Source: Thioalkalivibrio paradoxus ARh 1 (lineage in GTDB: Bacteria > Pseudomonadota > Gammaproteobacteria > Ectothiorhodospirales > Ectothiorhodospiraceae). From it: a stretch of DNA of 64,000 bases. Under the pieces are notes generated by a model, which did no database searches, was not told the origin of the DNA, and worked only from the letters and a program-made list of their open reading frames with translations. Position numbers and translations under genes: made by a program. The DNA is taken from assembly GCF_000227685.2 (NCBI RefSeq), contig NZ_CP007029.1:2578501-2642500 (forward strand), written 5' to 3'. This document shows, in pieces, positions 25,350-34,885 of the stretch (positions are counted from its first letter, which is position 1; each line of letters begins with the position of its first letter).

Positions 25350-26097
25350 GGCGCTCCAGCCGCTCGACGTCCTCCGGGGTATCGACCCCGGCGGGCACCG
25401 GTGCGTCGACGATTCCGACCTGGATCCAGGCGCCGATGGCCAACGCACGCAGCTGCTCGAGCTGTTCGATCCGTTCCAGCGCAGCGGGCGGTTCCGCGGT
25501 GAGTCTTCGGAGAAACCGGGCACGGTAGGCATAGAGCCCCAGGTGCCTGCGCGCCTGCGTCAGATCCGGGCTGTGCCCGGCGCGCGCGGCCTCACGGTCC
25601 CAGGGGATCGGTGCCCGCGAAAAGTACAGCGCCCTGCCCGCGGCATCGGTCACCAGCTTCACCTGGTTCGGATCGTGCAGATCCTCGGCACTGCGGATCG
25701 GAACCCCAAGAGTCGCCATATCGGCCCGGGGATGACGCGCGAGCAAAGCCGCGAGTTCGTCCAGCAACGTGCCCGGCGTCAGCGGTTCATCGCCCTGCAG
25801 GTTGACCACGCAGGTTGCATCGGGCCAGCGCTGCTCTGCCGCGACCGCCGCGATCCGGTCGGTTCCGGAGGGCAGATCCGAGGGGGTCCAGCAGGCTTCC
25901 GCACCACTGGCATGGGCCACATCGAGCACGCGGGCGTCGTCGCTGGCCACGATCACCCGTGCCGCGCTGCTCTCGCGGGCGCGCGCAACCACGTGGGCGA
26001 TCAGCGGCCGCCCGGCAACCGCGACCAGGGGCTTTCCGGGCAGCCGGCTCGAGGCCATTCGTGCCGGGATCACCACAATGAAGGGCTCGGCACTCAT
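25324..26097 (-). CDS. kdsB: 3-deoxy-manno-octulosonate cytidylyltransferase
   Basis: The 257-aa protein has the nucleotide signature VVIPARMASSRLPGKPL at its start and CVVNLQGDEPLTPG near residue 95. It activates KDO with CTP for lipopolysaccharide inner core synthesis. An in-frame upstream ATG at 26145 is less likely. It forms part of the msbA-lpxK-Trm112-kdsB envelope group. The end overlaps the HAD gene on the other strand. Confidence 0.95.
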   Translation of the reverse strand: MSAEPFIVVIPARMASSRLPGKPLVAVAGRPLIAHVVARARESSAARVIVASDDARVLDVAHASGAEACWTPSDLPSGTDRIAAVAAEQRWPDATCVVNLQGDEPLTPGTLLDELAALLARHPRADMATLGVPIRSAEDLHDPNQVKLVTDAAGRALYFSRAPIPWDREAARAGHSPDLTQARRHLGLYAYRARFLRRLTAEPPAALERIEQLEQLRALAIGAWIQVGIVDAPVPAGVDTPEDVERLERLMAATAQV

Positions 26098-26161
26098 GCC
26101 TCTGGCCACACCGGCGCCGCGTCGGGCGCCACAAGGCCCGTCCACTCGGCCTGCGCCGGCA

Positions 26162-26356
26162 TCATTGCTCGCGCCAGCGCTTCTTTTCTTCTTCCGACAA
26201 TACGCGGGCTTCCTCCTCCAGCATCACCGGAATGTCATCCCGGATCGGGTAGGCCAGGCCGGCGGAGACCGAGATCAACTCGTTCGCGTCGCGATCGTAG
26301 TGGAGCGGCCCCTTCGTGACCGGGCAGACGAGAATTTCGAGCAGACGCTTGTCCAT
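26162..26356 (-). CDS. Trm112-family small zinc-finger-like protein (YcaR)
   Basis: The 64-aa product reads [20 protein letters not shown] and [20 protein letters not shown], the UPF0434/YcaR pattern. It keeps Cys11 but lacks the other metal-binding cysteines of longer Trm112 proteins. YcaR sits between lpxK and kdsB in E. coli too. The function in bacteria is unclear. It begins 5 bases after the lpxK stop. Confidence 0.92.
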   Translation of the reverse strand: MDKRLLEILVCPVTKGPLHYDRDANELISVSAGLAYPIRDDIPVMLEEEARVLSEEEKKRWREQ

Positions 26357-26361
26357 CGTGA

Positions 26362-27366
26362 TTACCCCAGGTATTTCAGCCGTATCGTGGATTCCAGGCG
26401 CCTCAGCAGCGCCGGTTCGAAGGCGGGATCGGGCCGCGCCGACACCGGCCAATACCAGTGGCGCTCGTCGGCAAACTCGCGGCATTTTACGGCATCCTTC
26501 TCGGTCATCAGTACCGGGTAGGGATCGCCGAAATCGATGTCCCGAGCATGGAAGCGGTGGTGGTCGGGGAACGGATGCCGGATCACGTCGACGCCCTCGG
26601 CTTCGAGCGCGGTAAAGAATCGCTCGGGATCGGCGATGCCCGCGACTGCGTGCGCCGGTCGGCCGGCAATCTCGCGCAGCGGACGGTGGACGCCGTGCTG
26701 GCCGACACTCGATACCGTACCCGGCGTTTCCAGGCGCATCGCGTATTCGCCCGGCTGCGGGCTGCCGTCGGTGACCACCACGAAATCCGCCCGCGCCAAT
26801 GCAGACCCGGATTCGCGCAGCGGCCCCGCGGGCAGACACAGGCCGTTGCCCAGACGGCGCTTGCCGTCGAGCATCACGATGCTGATGTCACGCGGAAGCC
26901 GGTGGTGCTGCAGGCCGTCGTCCGAGATCACCACGTCGACGCCCTGCGTGGCCAGGGCACGCGCGCCACGCACCCGATCCCGGTCGACCCAGACCGGAAC
27001 GCCGGTGCGCAGGGCCAGCAGGATCGGCTCGTCACCGACTGCCGACGGGTCGGCGCCGGGGTGCACCGGGAGACTCGCGTGCGCATTGCGGCGGCCATAG
27101 CCCCGGCTCACGATACCCGGACGATAGCCGGCCCGCAGGAGACTCTGCGCCAGCCAGGCGGACATCGGCGTCTTGCCGCTGCCCCCTACCGTCAGGTTAC
27201 CGACGACGATCACCGCTTTCAGCGGCAGCACCACGTGACGCTGGGTGTCCTCGAGCCGACTGCGCCGCCAGCTCGCGATCCCCGCATACAGCAGCGACAG
27301 CGGAAACATCGCGGCCGCGAACGGGCCGCGATAGCTCCACTGGCGCCACAGCCACTGCTCTACCAT
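26362..27366 (-). CDS. lpxK: Tetraacyldisaccharide 4'-kinase
   Basis: The 334-aa inner-membrane protein has an N-terminal hydrophobic anchor ([18 protein letters not shown]) and the Walker A motif [15 protein letters not shown] near residue 55. It phosphorylates the lipid A precursor at the 4' position. It follows msbA after 198 bp, a stretch that shows no credible gene, and precedes the Trm112-like gene. Confidence 0.95.
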   Translation of the reverse strand: MVEQWLWRQWSYRGPFAAAMFPLSLLYAGIASWRRSRLEDTQRHVVLPLKAVIVVGNLTVGGSGKTPMSAWLAQSLLRAGYRPGIVSRGYGRRNAHASLPVHPGADPSAVGDEPILLALRTGVPVWVDRDRVRGARALATQGVDVVISDDGLQHHRLPRDISIVMLDGKRRLGNGLCLPAGPLRESGSALARADFVVVTDGSPQPGEYAMRLETPGTVSSVGQHGVHRPLREIAGRPAHAVAGIADPERFFTALEAEGVDVIRHPFPDHHRFHARDIDFGDPYPVLMTEKDAVKCREFADERHWYWPVSARPDPAFEPALLRRLESTIRLKYLG

Positions 27367-27564
27367 GTCCGGACCCGGTCGATCCGGACCGCCAGGCTGC
27401 GGTCGACCCCGCGCCGTTTGCGCAGAGGACCGAGCCGCATGGGGGAGCGAGGGCAGTTCTTGATGATTTCGAGGCGCATAGTGGTTCTATGTAACGAGGA
27501 ATCAGGGAAAAATGCACCGCTCTTCCCACCGGCGCAGCAGGAGCAGCCCAAGTCCGACAGGCGG

Positions 27565-29322
27565 CTAGGCTTCGCGGAACTGAAGCCGGTACAGGTGCGT
27601 GTAGATGCCATCACGGGCCAGCAGATCGGCATGCTGCCCCTGTTCGACGATGCGCCCTGCATCGAGCACCAGGATGCGGTCGGCGTGTTCGATCGTCGAC
27701 AGGCGATGGGCGATGATCAGCGTCGTGCGCGTATGCATCAGATTGGCCAGCGCCGCCTGCACCTTGCGCTCGGACTCGTTGTCGAGCGCCGACGTCGCCT
27801 CGTCCAGGATCAGCAGAGGCGCATCGCGCAGCAGCGCCCGGGCAATGGCCAGGCGTTGCCGCTGGCCACCGGACAGCAGGACCCCGTTCTCGCCGATTTC
27901 GGTATCGAAGCCGTCCGGCAGCTGCTCGATGAAATCCAGCGCATGTGCTGCTGCCGCCGCCTTGCGGATTTCGTCCAGCGTCGTTCCGACGCGCCCGTAG
28001 GCGATGTTGTTCGCAACCGTGTCGGCAAACAGCGTGACGTGCTGGCCCACGTACGCGATCTGGCGCCGGAGATCGCGCAGCCGCAGGTCCGAAAGATCGT
28101 GCCCGTCCAGCAGAATGCGTCCCCGCGTCGGCGTGAAGAACCGCGGCAGCAGGTTGACCAGCGTCGTCTTGCCACTGCCGGAGCGCCCGACCAGCGCCAC
28201 GTTCTCGCCGGGCTCGATCGCCAGGTCGATGTCCTTCAGCACGTCCGGGCCTCCGGCCTCGTACCGGAAGCTCACCTGCTCGAAGCGCAGCGCCCCGCGG
28301 GCGCCCTCCATCGGGGTATGCCCGGTATCGCGTTCCGGCGCCTCGTCGAGCACGGCGAAAATGTTCTGCCCGGCCGCGATGCCCCGCTGCAGGGTCGCGT
28401 TGATCGTGCTCAGACGCCGGATCGGGGTCAGCAACAGCAGCATCGCGGTCAGGAACGAGACGAAGGTTCCGGCCGTGATGTCGTCGGCCAGCGAGTCGGA
28501 GGTCGCCATCCAGATGATGAACGCGAGCACCAGCGCCACGATGAACTGGATGATCGGCACATACGCAGCCTTCACGCCCTCCATGCGCATGTGCAGCCGG
28601 CGGTTGCCTTCGTTGATCCCCTCGAAACGTTCGCGCTCGAAGGGTTCACCGCCGAAGATCCGAACGACCCGGTGGCCCTCGATCACTTCCTGGGTCACGT
28701 GGGTCACGTCGCTCATGTTGCCCTGAATGCGGTGCGACAGGCGCCGGAACTGCCTCGTGACCACGTTCACCAGCAGCACGACCGCCGGCACGATCACCAG
28801 CACGGTCATCGTCAGCGCCGCACTGAGGTAGAACATCCAGGCCAGCAGCACCAGGATCGTCAGGCTGTCCTTCACCAGCACGCTGAAGCCGTCGGTCGCA
28901 GCGCTGGCCACCTGTTCCACATTGTAGGTGAGGCGGGAGATCAGCTCGCCGCTGGACTGATGCTGAAAGCGCTGCACCGGCATCACCAGCAAGCGTTCGA
29001 ACAGCTCCGTGCGCAGCCGTTTCACCACCTGGCGGCCGACGTAGCGCATCGAGTAGGTGGCGCCGAACTCGGCGACGCCACGGACCGCAAACAGGACGAT
29101 CAGCAGCAGCGGGATCCAGCGCGCGAAGTCGCTTTCGTCGACGCCGAAGGACTCGTCCATCAGCGGCTTCATCAATGCGGCGAAACCGGCCTCGGTCATC
29201 GCCATAATGACCATCGTGACCGTCGCGATGATCAGCAGCGGCCAGTACTGGAACGCGTAGGAGAGCAGGCGCCGATAGACGCGCCACCCGGTGTCGTAGC
29301 CTGGTCGTCCCTGGTCAGTCAT
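27565..29322 (-). CDS. msbA: Lipid A flippase MsbA (ABC exporter)
   Basis: From the ATG giving MTDQGRPGYDTGW the product is 585 aa, with six membrane helices in the first 320 residues and a full ATPase domain: Walker A VGRSGSGKTTL, signature LSGGQRQRLA, Walker B LLILDEATSALD and the H-loop in LIIAHRLST. It flips lipid A-core across the inner membrane. Its start overlaps the end of exbD by 8 bases. Confidence 0.95.
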   Translation of the reverse strand: MTDQGRPGYDTGWRVYRRLLSYAFQYWPLLIIATVTMVIMAMTEAGFAALMKPLMDESFGVDESDFARWIPLLLIVLFAVRGVAEFGATYSMRYVGRQVVKRLRTELFERLLVMPVQRFQHQSSGELISRLTYNVEQVASAATDGFSVLVKDSLTILVLLAWMFYLSAALTMTVLVIVPAVVLLVNVVTRQFRRLSHRIQGNMSDVTHVTQEVIEGHRVVRIFGGEPFERERFEGINEGNRRLHMRMEGVKAAYVPIIQFIVALVLAFIIWMATSDSLADDITAGTFVSFLTAMLLLLTPIRRLSTINATLQRGIAAGQNIFAVLDEAPERDTGHTPMEGARGALRFEQVSFRYEAGGPDVLKDIDLAIEPGENVALVGRSGSGKTTLVNLLPRFFTPTRGRILLDGHDLSDLRLRDLRRQIAYVGQHVTLFADTVANNIAYGRVGTTLDEIRKAAAAAHALDFIEQLPDGFDTEIGENGVLLSGGQRQRLAIARALLRDAPLLILDEATSALDNESERKVQAALANLMHTRTTLIIAHRLSTIEHADRILVLDAGRIVEQGQHADLLARDGIYTHLYRLQFREA

Positions 29323-29740
29323 CGTCTGCCGTCCGGCCGATGGTCGCGATCGAGACCGCGGTGATGCCGAGACGGCCAACCACATCCAGCGCGGTGACCA
29401 CCGCCTGATGGCTGGCCGCTGCGTCGGCCCGGATCAGCACCGGGTCCCCGGCGCGGTCGCGCAGCACCTGCTCCAGCATCCGTTCCAGCGTCTCCGGGCG
29501 GCGGTTCACGAGTTCTTGTCCATCGACGTAGTACTCGCCGGTGGCGTCGATCAGGATATCCACCCACGCACGCTCCGCGAGCGCCGGCTCGCGGTCGGCC
29601 GACGGCAGCTGGAGCTGGATGTCGGCATGCCGTTCGAAAGTGGTGGAAACCATGAAGAAGATCAGCAGCAGGAACACCACGTCGATCAGCGGGGTCAGGT
29701 TGATCCCCGCCTCGTCGTCCCTGCGGCGCCGGAAGTTCAC
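29315..29740 (-). CDS. exbD: Biopolymer transport protein ExbD
   Basis: The 141-aa protein has the single membrane helix with the proton-linked aspartate in NLTPLIDVVFLLLIFFMV, followed by a periplasmic domain. With ExbB it makes the proton channel that energises TonB-type or similar envelope transport; no tonB is adjacent. exbB-exbD before lpxK-kdsB is also the Pseudomonas order. Start and stop overlap its neighbours by a few bases. Confidence 0.94.
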   Translation of the reverse strand: MNFRRRRDDEAGINLTPLIDVVFLLLIFFMVSTTFERHADIQLQLPSADREPALAERAWVDILIDATGEYYVDGQELVNRRPETLERMLEQVLRDRAGDPVLIRADAAASHQAVVTALDVVGRLGITAVSIATIGRTADDD

Positions 29741-30369
29741 GCACTCACCCCGACCGAGGCGCTGCGCTCGCCGTGGATCACCTCGACCAGCTTCACAGCC
29801 TCCATCTCCATTTCCAGCACGAGTTCGTCGACCCTTCCGCGAAAATAGCGATGAAAGATCAGCGTCGGAATCGCGACGCCGATGCCGGCTGCGGTCGTCA
29901 CCAGGGCCTGCGAAATGCCTCCGGCGAGGTCCCGCGGACTGCCAACGCCGACGTCGGTAATCACAGTGAAGACCTCGATCATGCCGACCACCGTGCCCAA
30001 CAGCCCCAGCAGCGGCGTGATCATCGCGATCGTGCCCAGCGTATTCAGAAACCGCTCGAGTTCGTGCGCCACGCGCCGGCCGGTTTCCTCGATCGTTTCC
30101 TTCATGACCTCGCGCGAATGGTTCTGCGCGGCGAGTCCGGCCGCGAGCACCTGCCCCAGCGGCGAGCGGGCACGCAGGCGCTGCAACTGAACCTCACCGC
30201 CGGGACCGCTGCCGCGGGTCTGCTCCCAGACGGTCAGCAACAAACCGCCCGGCACCACGCGCGAACGGCGCAGCGACCACAGGCGCTCGAGCACGATGGC
30301 CATCGCGATGACCGAACACAGCAGGATCGGCACCATCAGCCAGCCGCCTGCCTTCACGATTTCGAGCAT
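29737..30369 (-). CDS. exbB: MotA/TolQ/ExbB proton channel protein
   Basis: The start giving MLEIVKAGGWLMVPILL (210 aa) has GGGGAG before it; a longer upstream frame is unlikely. Three membrane helices are visible, including GGWLMVPILLCSVIAMAIVL and LNTLGTIAMITPLLGLLGTV, and the family core AGGISQALVTTAAGIGVAIP. It partners ExbD. The 241 bp between it and rlmD hold no gene, only a GC-rich tract. Confidence 0.93.
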   Translation of the reverse strand: MLEIVKAGGWLMVPILLCSVIAMAIVLERLWSLRRSRVVPGGLLLTVWEQTRGSGPGGEVQLQRLRARSPLGQVLAAGLAAQNHSREVMKETIEETGRRVAHELERFLNTLGTIAMITPLLGLLGTVVGMIEVFTVITDVGVGSPRDLAGGISQALVTTAAGIGVAIPTLIFHRYFRGRVDELVLEMEMEAVKLVEVIHGERSASVGVSA

Positions 30370-30610
30370 TCGGATCTCCCCAAGAATACGCGCACAGCAC
30401 CGGCTCGCCGATCCGTCACCCACCCGGTACGCAGGCCGCGCATCCCTTCCGGTACCGGCGCCGGAAGAAATCCCGGCGCCCGGGAACCCTGCGTTGCGGC
30501 TTCACTGCGACGCCGCTGCCGCGCCCCGGCGCCGGCGCCGGCGCCGTGCGATCGCGTACGGAGTGCCGATGATACCGCCTGCCCCGAAGCCATGAAACAA
30601 AGCGCCGCGA

Positions 30611-31927
30611 TCAGCCGCGGGTGAACAGCGCCATCGACTCGACATGCGCGGTGTGCGGAAACATGTCCATGATCCCCGCGGCCTCGAGGCGATAGCCGAA
30701 ACGCTGCACCAGTTCGCCCGCGTCGCGCGCCAACGTCGCCGGGTTGCAGGACACATAGACCAGCCGCGGGATGGCACGCGGCCCCAGCGCAGCGACGACC
30801 GCCGCAGCGCCGGTACGCGGCGGATCCAGCAGCACCCGGTCGAATGGCTCCTGCAGCCAGGCTGCATCGGCCAGCGCCGGATCCTCCAGGTTGGCGCGCC
30901 GATACCGGGTGTTGCCGATCCCCTGCGCCTCGGCGTTGGCACGCGCTCGGTCGAGCATCACGGCATCACCCTCGACCCCGAGCACTTCGCGCGCCCGTTG
31001 CGCCAGCGGCAGCGTGAAGTTGCCCAGCCCGCAATACAGATCGAGCACCCGCGACTCCGGCGTAAGCGCGAGCAGGTCGAGGGCCCGGAGCACCATGTCC
31101 CGATTGATCCCGGCGTGCACCTGGATGAAATCGAGTGGCTGGAATTCCACCTGCAGCCCGAACTCCGGGTGGGCATAGTGCAGTTCTGCCGCGGGTCCGG
31201 CGTGAAACTGCACGGAATCGGGTCCGCCGGGCTGCAGGTACAGTTGCACGCCCTCGGCCTCCGCGAACGCGGCCAGCCGGTCCAGATCCGGCACCGACAG
31301 TGGCTGCAGATGGCGGAACACCAGCGCGGTGGTGCCGGCATCATCGACCGCCGCCTCGATCTGGGGAATCCGCTCGCGGGCATCGAGCCCGTCGATGAAT
31401 TCCCGCAGTTTCGCGATCCGCCCGCCGAGCGCCGGGTGCAGCACCGGGCAGTCGCGCATGTCGGCCAGGTACCGCCCGCCGCGTTCGCGGAAGCCGACCA
31501 GGGTTCCCCCTTTCTTCGCGACGTATTTCACCCCGAGCCGGGCCGTGCGCCGGTAGCCCAGATCGGCGCCGGTCAGCGGTTCCAGCCGGCGTTCGGGCTG
31601 CACGTGGCCGATCCGCGCCAGCGTCTCGAACAGACTGCGCTCCTTCAGCCGCCGCTGCAGCGCGATGTCGGCGTGCATCAATCGGCAGCCGCCGCAGACG
31701 CCGAACCAGGCGCAGTGCGGCTCGACGCGCTCGGCGGCGGGCTCGAGGACCGCATCCAGACGCGCGGTGTCGAAGTTGCGCTTGCACCCGGTCTGCACCG
31801 CGCGCACGCGCTCGCCGGGCAATGCACCGTCGACGAAACAGGCCTTGCCAGCACGCCGGCCGACCCCCTGCCCTTCCAGGGTCAGATCCTCGATCACCAG
31901 CTCGAACGGACTGCGGTCGATCTTCAT
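30611..31927 (-). CDS. rlmD: 23S rRNA (uracil-1939-C5)-methyltransferase RlmD
   Basis: The 438-aa protein has a TRAM domain at the N-terminus, iron-sulfur cysteines in CAWFGVCGGCRLMHADI, the SAM-binding DLYCGLGNFTLPLAQ and the catalytic cysteine in YVSCNPATLARD near residue 395. It makes m5U1939 in 23S rRNA. It overlaps the exonuclease gene by 4 bases. Confidence 0.96.
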   Translation of the reverse strand: MKIDRSPFELVIEDLTLEGQGVGRRAGKACFVDGALPGERVRAVQTGCKRNFDTARLDAVLEPAAERVEPHCAWFGVCGGCRLMHADIALQRRLKERSLFETLARIGHVQPERRLEPLTGADLGYRRTARLGVKYVAKKGGTLVGFRERGGRYLADMRDCPVLHPALGGRIAKLREFIDGLDARERIPQIEAAVDDAGTTALVFRHLQPLSVPDLDRLAAFAEAEGVQLYLQPGGPDSVQFHAGPAAELHYAHPEFGLQVEFQPLDFIQVHAGINRDMVLRALDLLALTPESRVLDLYCGLGNFTLPLAQRAREVLGVEGDAVMLDRARANAEAQGIGNTRYRRANLEDPALADAAWLQEPFDRVLLDPPRTGAAAVVAALGPRAIPRLVYVSCNPATLARDAGELVQRFGYRLEAAGIMDMFPHTAHVESMALFTRG

Positions 31928-32724
31928 GTGCTTCCGTAAACGGGGGACACGCCGTCCCAGGCGGCCAGGAAGGCGTCCAGGTTCGGGCGTCCGGCAGTGG
32001 CGAGATAGTCGCGCAGCTGCGCTTCCCGACGCTCGTGCATCTCGGGGCTGAGCCCGCCACGCATCCGTTCGAAGCGCAGGTAGACGAGGTAGGTGTTCAG
32101 CACGTCATGTTCCACGTAGTCGTGAATACGCTCGCGGTCGCCATCGCGCCAGGCAGGCCAGACCTGGCTGCCGTCCATGCCCAGCTTGCCGGGAAAACCC
32201 AGCAGCGACGCGATCATGTCCAGCCCGGCGCTGGCACGGGGCTGGTAGGCGGCGAGCACGTCCATCAGGTCAATGTGGCGCCAGTGGAAACGGTTCAGGT
32301 AGTTGTTGTACCGGAAGCTGCGGTCGTCGTCGCCCTGGTCCCAGTAGCGCGGCGCCTGCACGCCATGCAGCAGCGCCCGATAGTGCAGCACCGGCAGGTC
32401 GAAGCCGCCGCCATTCCAGCTGACCAGCGTCGGCGTGCGCTTCTCGATCACATCGAAGAACTGGCGCAGCAACTCCGCCTCGTCGTCGGTGTTGCGCCCG
32501 AAGGCCGAGAGCTTCATCTGGTCGCCGCCCTGGTAGAGCACCCCGATCGACACGACCCGGTGCAGCGGGTGAGCGAGAAACTCGGAGCCGGTCTTGACCC
32601 GGCGTAGCGCGAACAGGGCTTCGGCCACCTCGGCGTCCGACAGACCGTCGAAATCGTGCAGCTTCCGACCGCCCTCGATGTCGGGAACGGTCTCGAGGTC
32701 GAACACCAGCACCGGCCCGCTCAT
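31924..32724 (-). CDS. DEDDy-type 3'-5' exonuclease (PolB-related family)
   Basis: The 266-aa protein has all four acidic residues: VFDLETVPD (exo I), WNGGGFDLPVLHYRA (exo II) and YVEHDVLNTY (exo III, with the Tyr that makes it DEDDy). It resembles the predicted exonucleases related to DNA polymerase B that stand alone in many proteobacteria. The substrate is unknown. It overlaps cysM and rlmD by 4 bases each, so it is co-translated with both. Confidence 0.85.
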   Translation of the reverse strand: MSGPVLVFDLETVPDIEGGRKLHDFDGLSDAEVAEALFALRRVKTGSEFLAHPLHRVVSIGVLYQGGDQMKLSAFGRNTDDEAELLRQFFDVIEKRTPTLVSWNGGGFDLPVLHYRALLHGVQAPRYWDQGDDDRSFRYNNYLNRFHWRHIDLMDVLAAYQPRASAGLDMIASLLGFPGKLGMDGSQVWPAWRDGDRERIHDYVEHDVLNTYLVYLRFERMRGGLSPEMHERREAQLRDYLATAGRPNLDAFLAAWDGVSPVYGST

Positions 32725-33629
32725 GCGGGGAACACGCCGGTCGAGATGTAGCGGTCGCCCCGGTCGCAGACGATCGCGACCACGGTGCCACCGTCGACCT
32801 CCGCGGCCACCCGCAAAGCCGCGGCCACCGCGCCGCCCGACGAAACGCCGGCGAAGATCCCCTCCTCGGCTGCCAGCCGGCGCATGGTCGTCTCGGCGTC
32901 CTGCTGGCTCACATCCAGCGTGCGGTCGATTTGCGACGCATCGAAAATCGAGGGCAGGTATTCCTGCGGCCAGCGCCGGATACCGGGAATCGACGACCCT
33001 TCGGTGGGCTGAACGCCGACGATCCGCACCCCGGGATTGCGCTCCTTCAGGTAGCGCGAGGTGCCCATGATCGTGCCGGTGGTCCCCATCGACGACACGA
33101 AGTGGGTGACCTCGCCCCGCGTGTCGCGCCAGATCTCGGGACCGGTGCCACGGTAATGGGCGTCGGGGTTGTCGGGGTTCGCGAACTGGTCCAGCACCCG
33201 GCCCCGGCCTTCGCGCGCCATTTGCTGGGCCAGGTCGCGGGCACCTTCCATGCTCTGTTCGCGGCTGACCAGCACGATCTCGGCACCGAACGCCCTCATC
33301 GCGGCACGCCGTTCGGCCGACATGTTCTCCGGCATGATCAGGATCATCCGGTAGCCCTTGATCGCGGCGACCATCGCCAGCGCAATCCCGGTGTTGCCGC
33401 TGGTCGCCTCGATCAGCGTATCGCCCGGTTGGATCTCGCCGCGCCTCTCGGCGCCCAGGATCATGTTCAGCGCCGGCCGGTCTTTCACCGAACCCGCCGG
33501 GTTGTTGCCCTCGAGCTTTACCAGCACCGTCGACGGCAGACCTGCCGCAAGGCGCTGCAGGCGCACCAATGGCGTGTTGCCGACGAACTGTTCCAGTGTC
33601 GGATAGAAATGGGGATTCGGATCGGTCAT
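32721..33629 (-). CDS. cysM: Cysteine synthase B
   Basis: The 302-aa PLP enzyme has the cofactor lysine in NNPAGSVKDRPAL and the phosphate loop EATSGNTGIALA. The sequence and length fit CysM better than CysK: it can use thiosulfate to form S-sulfocysteine, which would suit a sulfur oxidiser. It combines O-acetylserine (from cysE at 3-4 kb) with sulfide or thiosulfate. The preceding acpS ends 77 bp upstream. Confidence 0.93.
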   Translation of the reverse strand: MTDPNPHFYPTLEQFVGNTPLVRLQRLAAGLPSTVLVKLEGNNPAGSVKDRPALNMILGAERRGEIQPGDTLIEATSGNTGIALAMVAAIKGYRMILIMPENMSAERRAAMRAFGAEIVLVSREQSMEGARDLAQQMAREGRGRVLDQFANPDNPDAHYRGTGPEIWRDTRGEVTHFVSSMGTTGTIMGTSRYLKERNPGVRIVGVQPTEGSSIPGIRRWPQEYLPSIFDASQIDRTLDVSQQDAETTMRRLAAEEGIFAGVSSGGAVAAALRVAAEVDGGTVVAIVCDRGDRYISTGVFPA

Positions 33630-33705
33630 GGCGCGACAGTATACCGGCATCGAACATCGCGGGAGGATCTGCGGCCGGCGCGATCGTCGATGCCGCCGCT
33701 TCCGT

Positions 33706-34086
33706 TCAGCGCTCCCCTTCGACGACGACGAAGGCCTGGGCGTACTGGTGTTCGTCGCTGATGCTGAGATGGATGCGGGCCACACCCAGACGCGCGGCGG
33801 TGCGCGCAGCCGAACCGGTCAGTTCGAACTCCGGGCGTCCCCTCGCGTCGTGCGTAACCCATACCTCGTGCAGCGCCATATCGCGGCCGATTCCGCAACC
33901 GAACGCCTTGGCCAACGCTTCCTTCGCGGCAAACCGGCGGGCGACGAACGCCTCCGGACGCACCACGGGCAGTTCCGCCTGCTCCTGCGGATGCAGCACG
34001 CGCTGCAGCAACCGCGCCCGGTGGCGTTGCAGCATCGCACCCAGGCGTTCCACCCGCACCAGATCAGTCCCGACTCCGAGGATCAT
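33706..34086 (-). CDS. acpS: Holo-[acyl-carrier-protein] synthase
   Basis: The 126-aa protein starts MILGVGTDLVRVERLG (the upstream start would be TTG) and has the magnesium-binding RRFAAKEALAKAFG motif. It transfers phosphopantetheine to ACP. It ends the lepB-rnc-era-recO-pdxJ-acpS block conserved across gammaproteobacteria. Confidence 0.95.
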   Translation of the reverse strand: MILGVGTDLVRVERLGAMLQRHRARLLQRVLHPQEQAELPVVRPEAFVARRFAAKEALAKAFGCGIGRDMALHEVWVTHDARGRPEFELTGSAARTAARLGVARIHLSISDEHQYAQAFVVVEGER

Positions 34087-34105
34087 CGCAGCCAACGCCT
34101 GGACG

Positions 34106-34870
34106 TCAGGCCGCGACGCGGCGCGCGGCGTCCAGGATGCTGCGCATCTGGCTCACCGCTTCCGGCAGCCCGGTGAACAGCGCGCGCGCGATGATCGAAT
34201 GGCCGATATTGAGCTCGTGGAACAGCCGGTTCGCGGCGACCGGCCGCACGTTGTCGTAGTCCAGCCCGTGCCCCGCGTTGATCACCAGCCCCAGCTCGTG
34301 ACCGGCGCGCGCCGCCTCGAACAGGCCGTGCAGCAGCCGTTCGCGTTCCTCGACGGTCCCGGCATTCGCGTAGGCCCCGGTGTGCAGCTCGACCACCGGC
34401 GCGCCGATCGCGACCGCCGCCTCGAGCTGGCGGACATCCGGCTCGACGAACAGCGATACCTCGATTCCGGCGGCCGTCAGCGGCTGCACGAACTCGCGCA
34501 GCCGCTCGCGCTGCCCATACGCGTCCAGACCGCCCTCGGTGGTGAGTTCCTCGCGGCGTTCCGGAACGATGCAGCAGGCCTCGGGGCGCAGCTTCAGTGC
34601 AATGGCCTGCATGCCCTCGGTTGCGGCCATCTCCAGATTCAGCGGCCGCACCAGCCGCGGTTTGATCCCGAACACGTCGTCGTCCTGGATATGACGACGA
34701 TCCTCGCGCAGATGCAAGGTGATCGAGTCGGCACCGCTGGCCTCGGCCAGACGCACCGCGTGCATCAGATCCGGATAGGGTGTCCGGCGCGCCTGGCGAA
34801 TGGTCGCGATATGGTCGAGATTGACCCCGAGGCGCAAGTGATCGGGATTCGCGGAGATGGCGGCATTCAT
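34106..34870 (-). CDS. pdxJ: Pyridoxine 5'-phosphate synthase
   Basis: The 254-aa TIM-barrel protein shows LGVNLDHIATIRQARRTPYPD, the active-site ITLHLREDRRHIQDDD and a late VINAGHGLDYDNV. It makes pyridoxine phosphate, the cofactor of cysM next door. It lies 15 bases after recO. Confidence 0.96.
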   Translation of the reverse strand: MNAAISANPDHLRLGVNLDHIATIRQARRTPYPDLMHAVRLAEASGADSITLHLREDRRHIQDDDVFGIKPRLVRPLNLEMAATEGMQAIALKLRPEACCIVPERREELTTEGGLDAYGQRERLREFVQPLTAAGIEVSLFVEPDVRQLEAAVAIGAPVVELHTGAYANAGTVEERERLLHGLFEAARAGHELGLVINAGHGLDYDNVRPVAANRLFHELNIGHSIIARALFTGLPEAVSQMRSILDAARRVAA

Positions 34871-34885
34871 GCGGACTTGTTCCTG

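Noticed and set aside
27360-27479. 39-codon minus-strand frame (MRLEIIKNCPRSP...) between msbA and lpxK
   Set aside because: It lacks a ribosome-binding site and overlaps the lpxK start. The basic composition is unremarkable, so it cannot be supported without conservation data.
26458-29364. 968-codon open frame on the plus strand opposite lpxK and msbA
   Set aside because: It is the antisense of well-identified genes; long open antisense frames are expected at this GC content. It has no ribosome-binding site or protein-like motif.
30528-30545. Three tandem GGCGCC hexamers upstream of rlmD's end
   Set aside because: A short simple-sequence GC tract in a 241-bp gap; no sign that it is a functional element.
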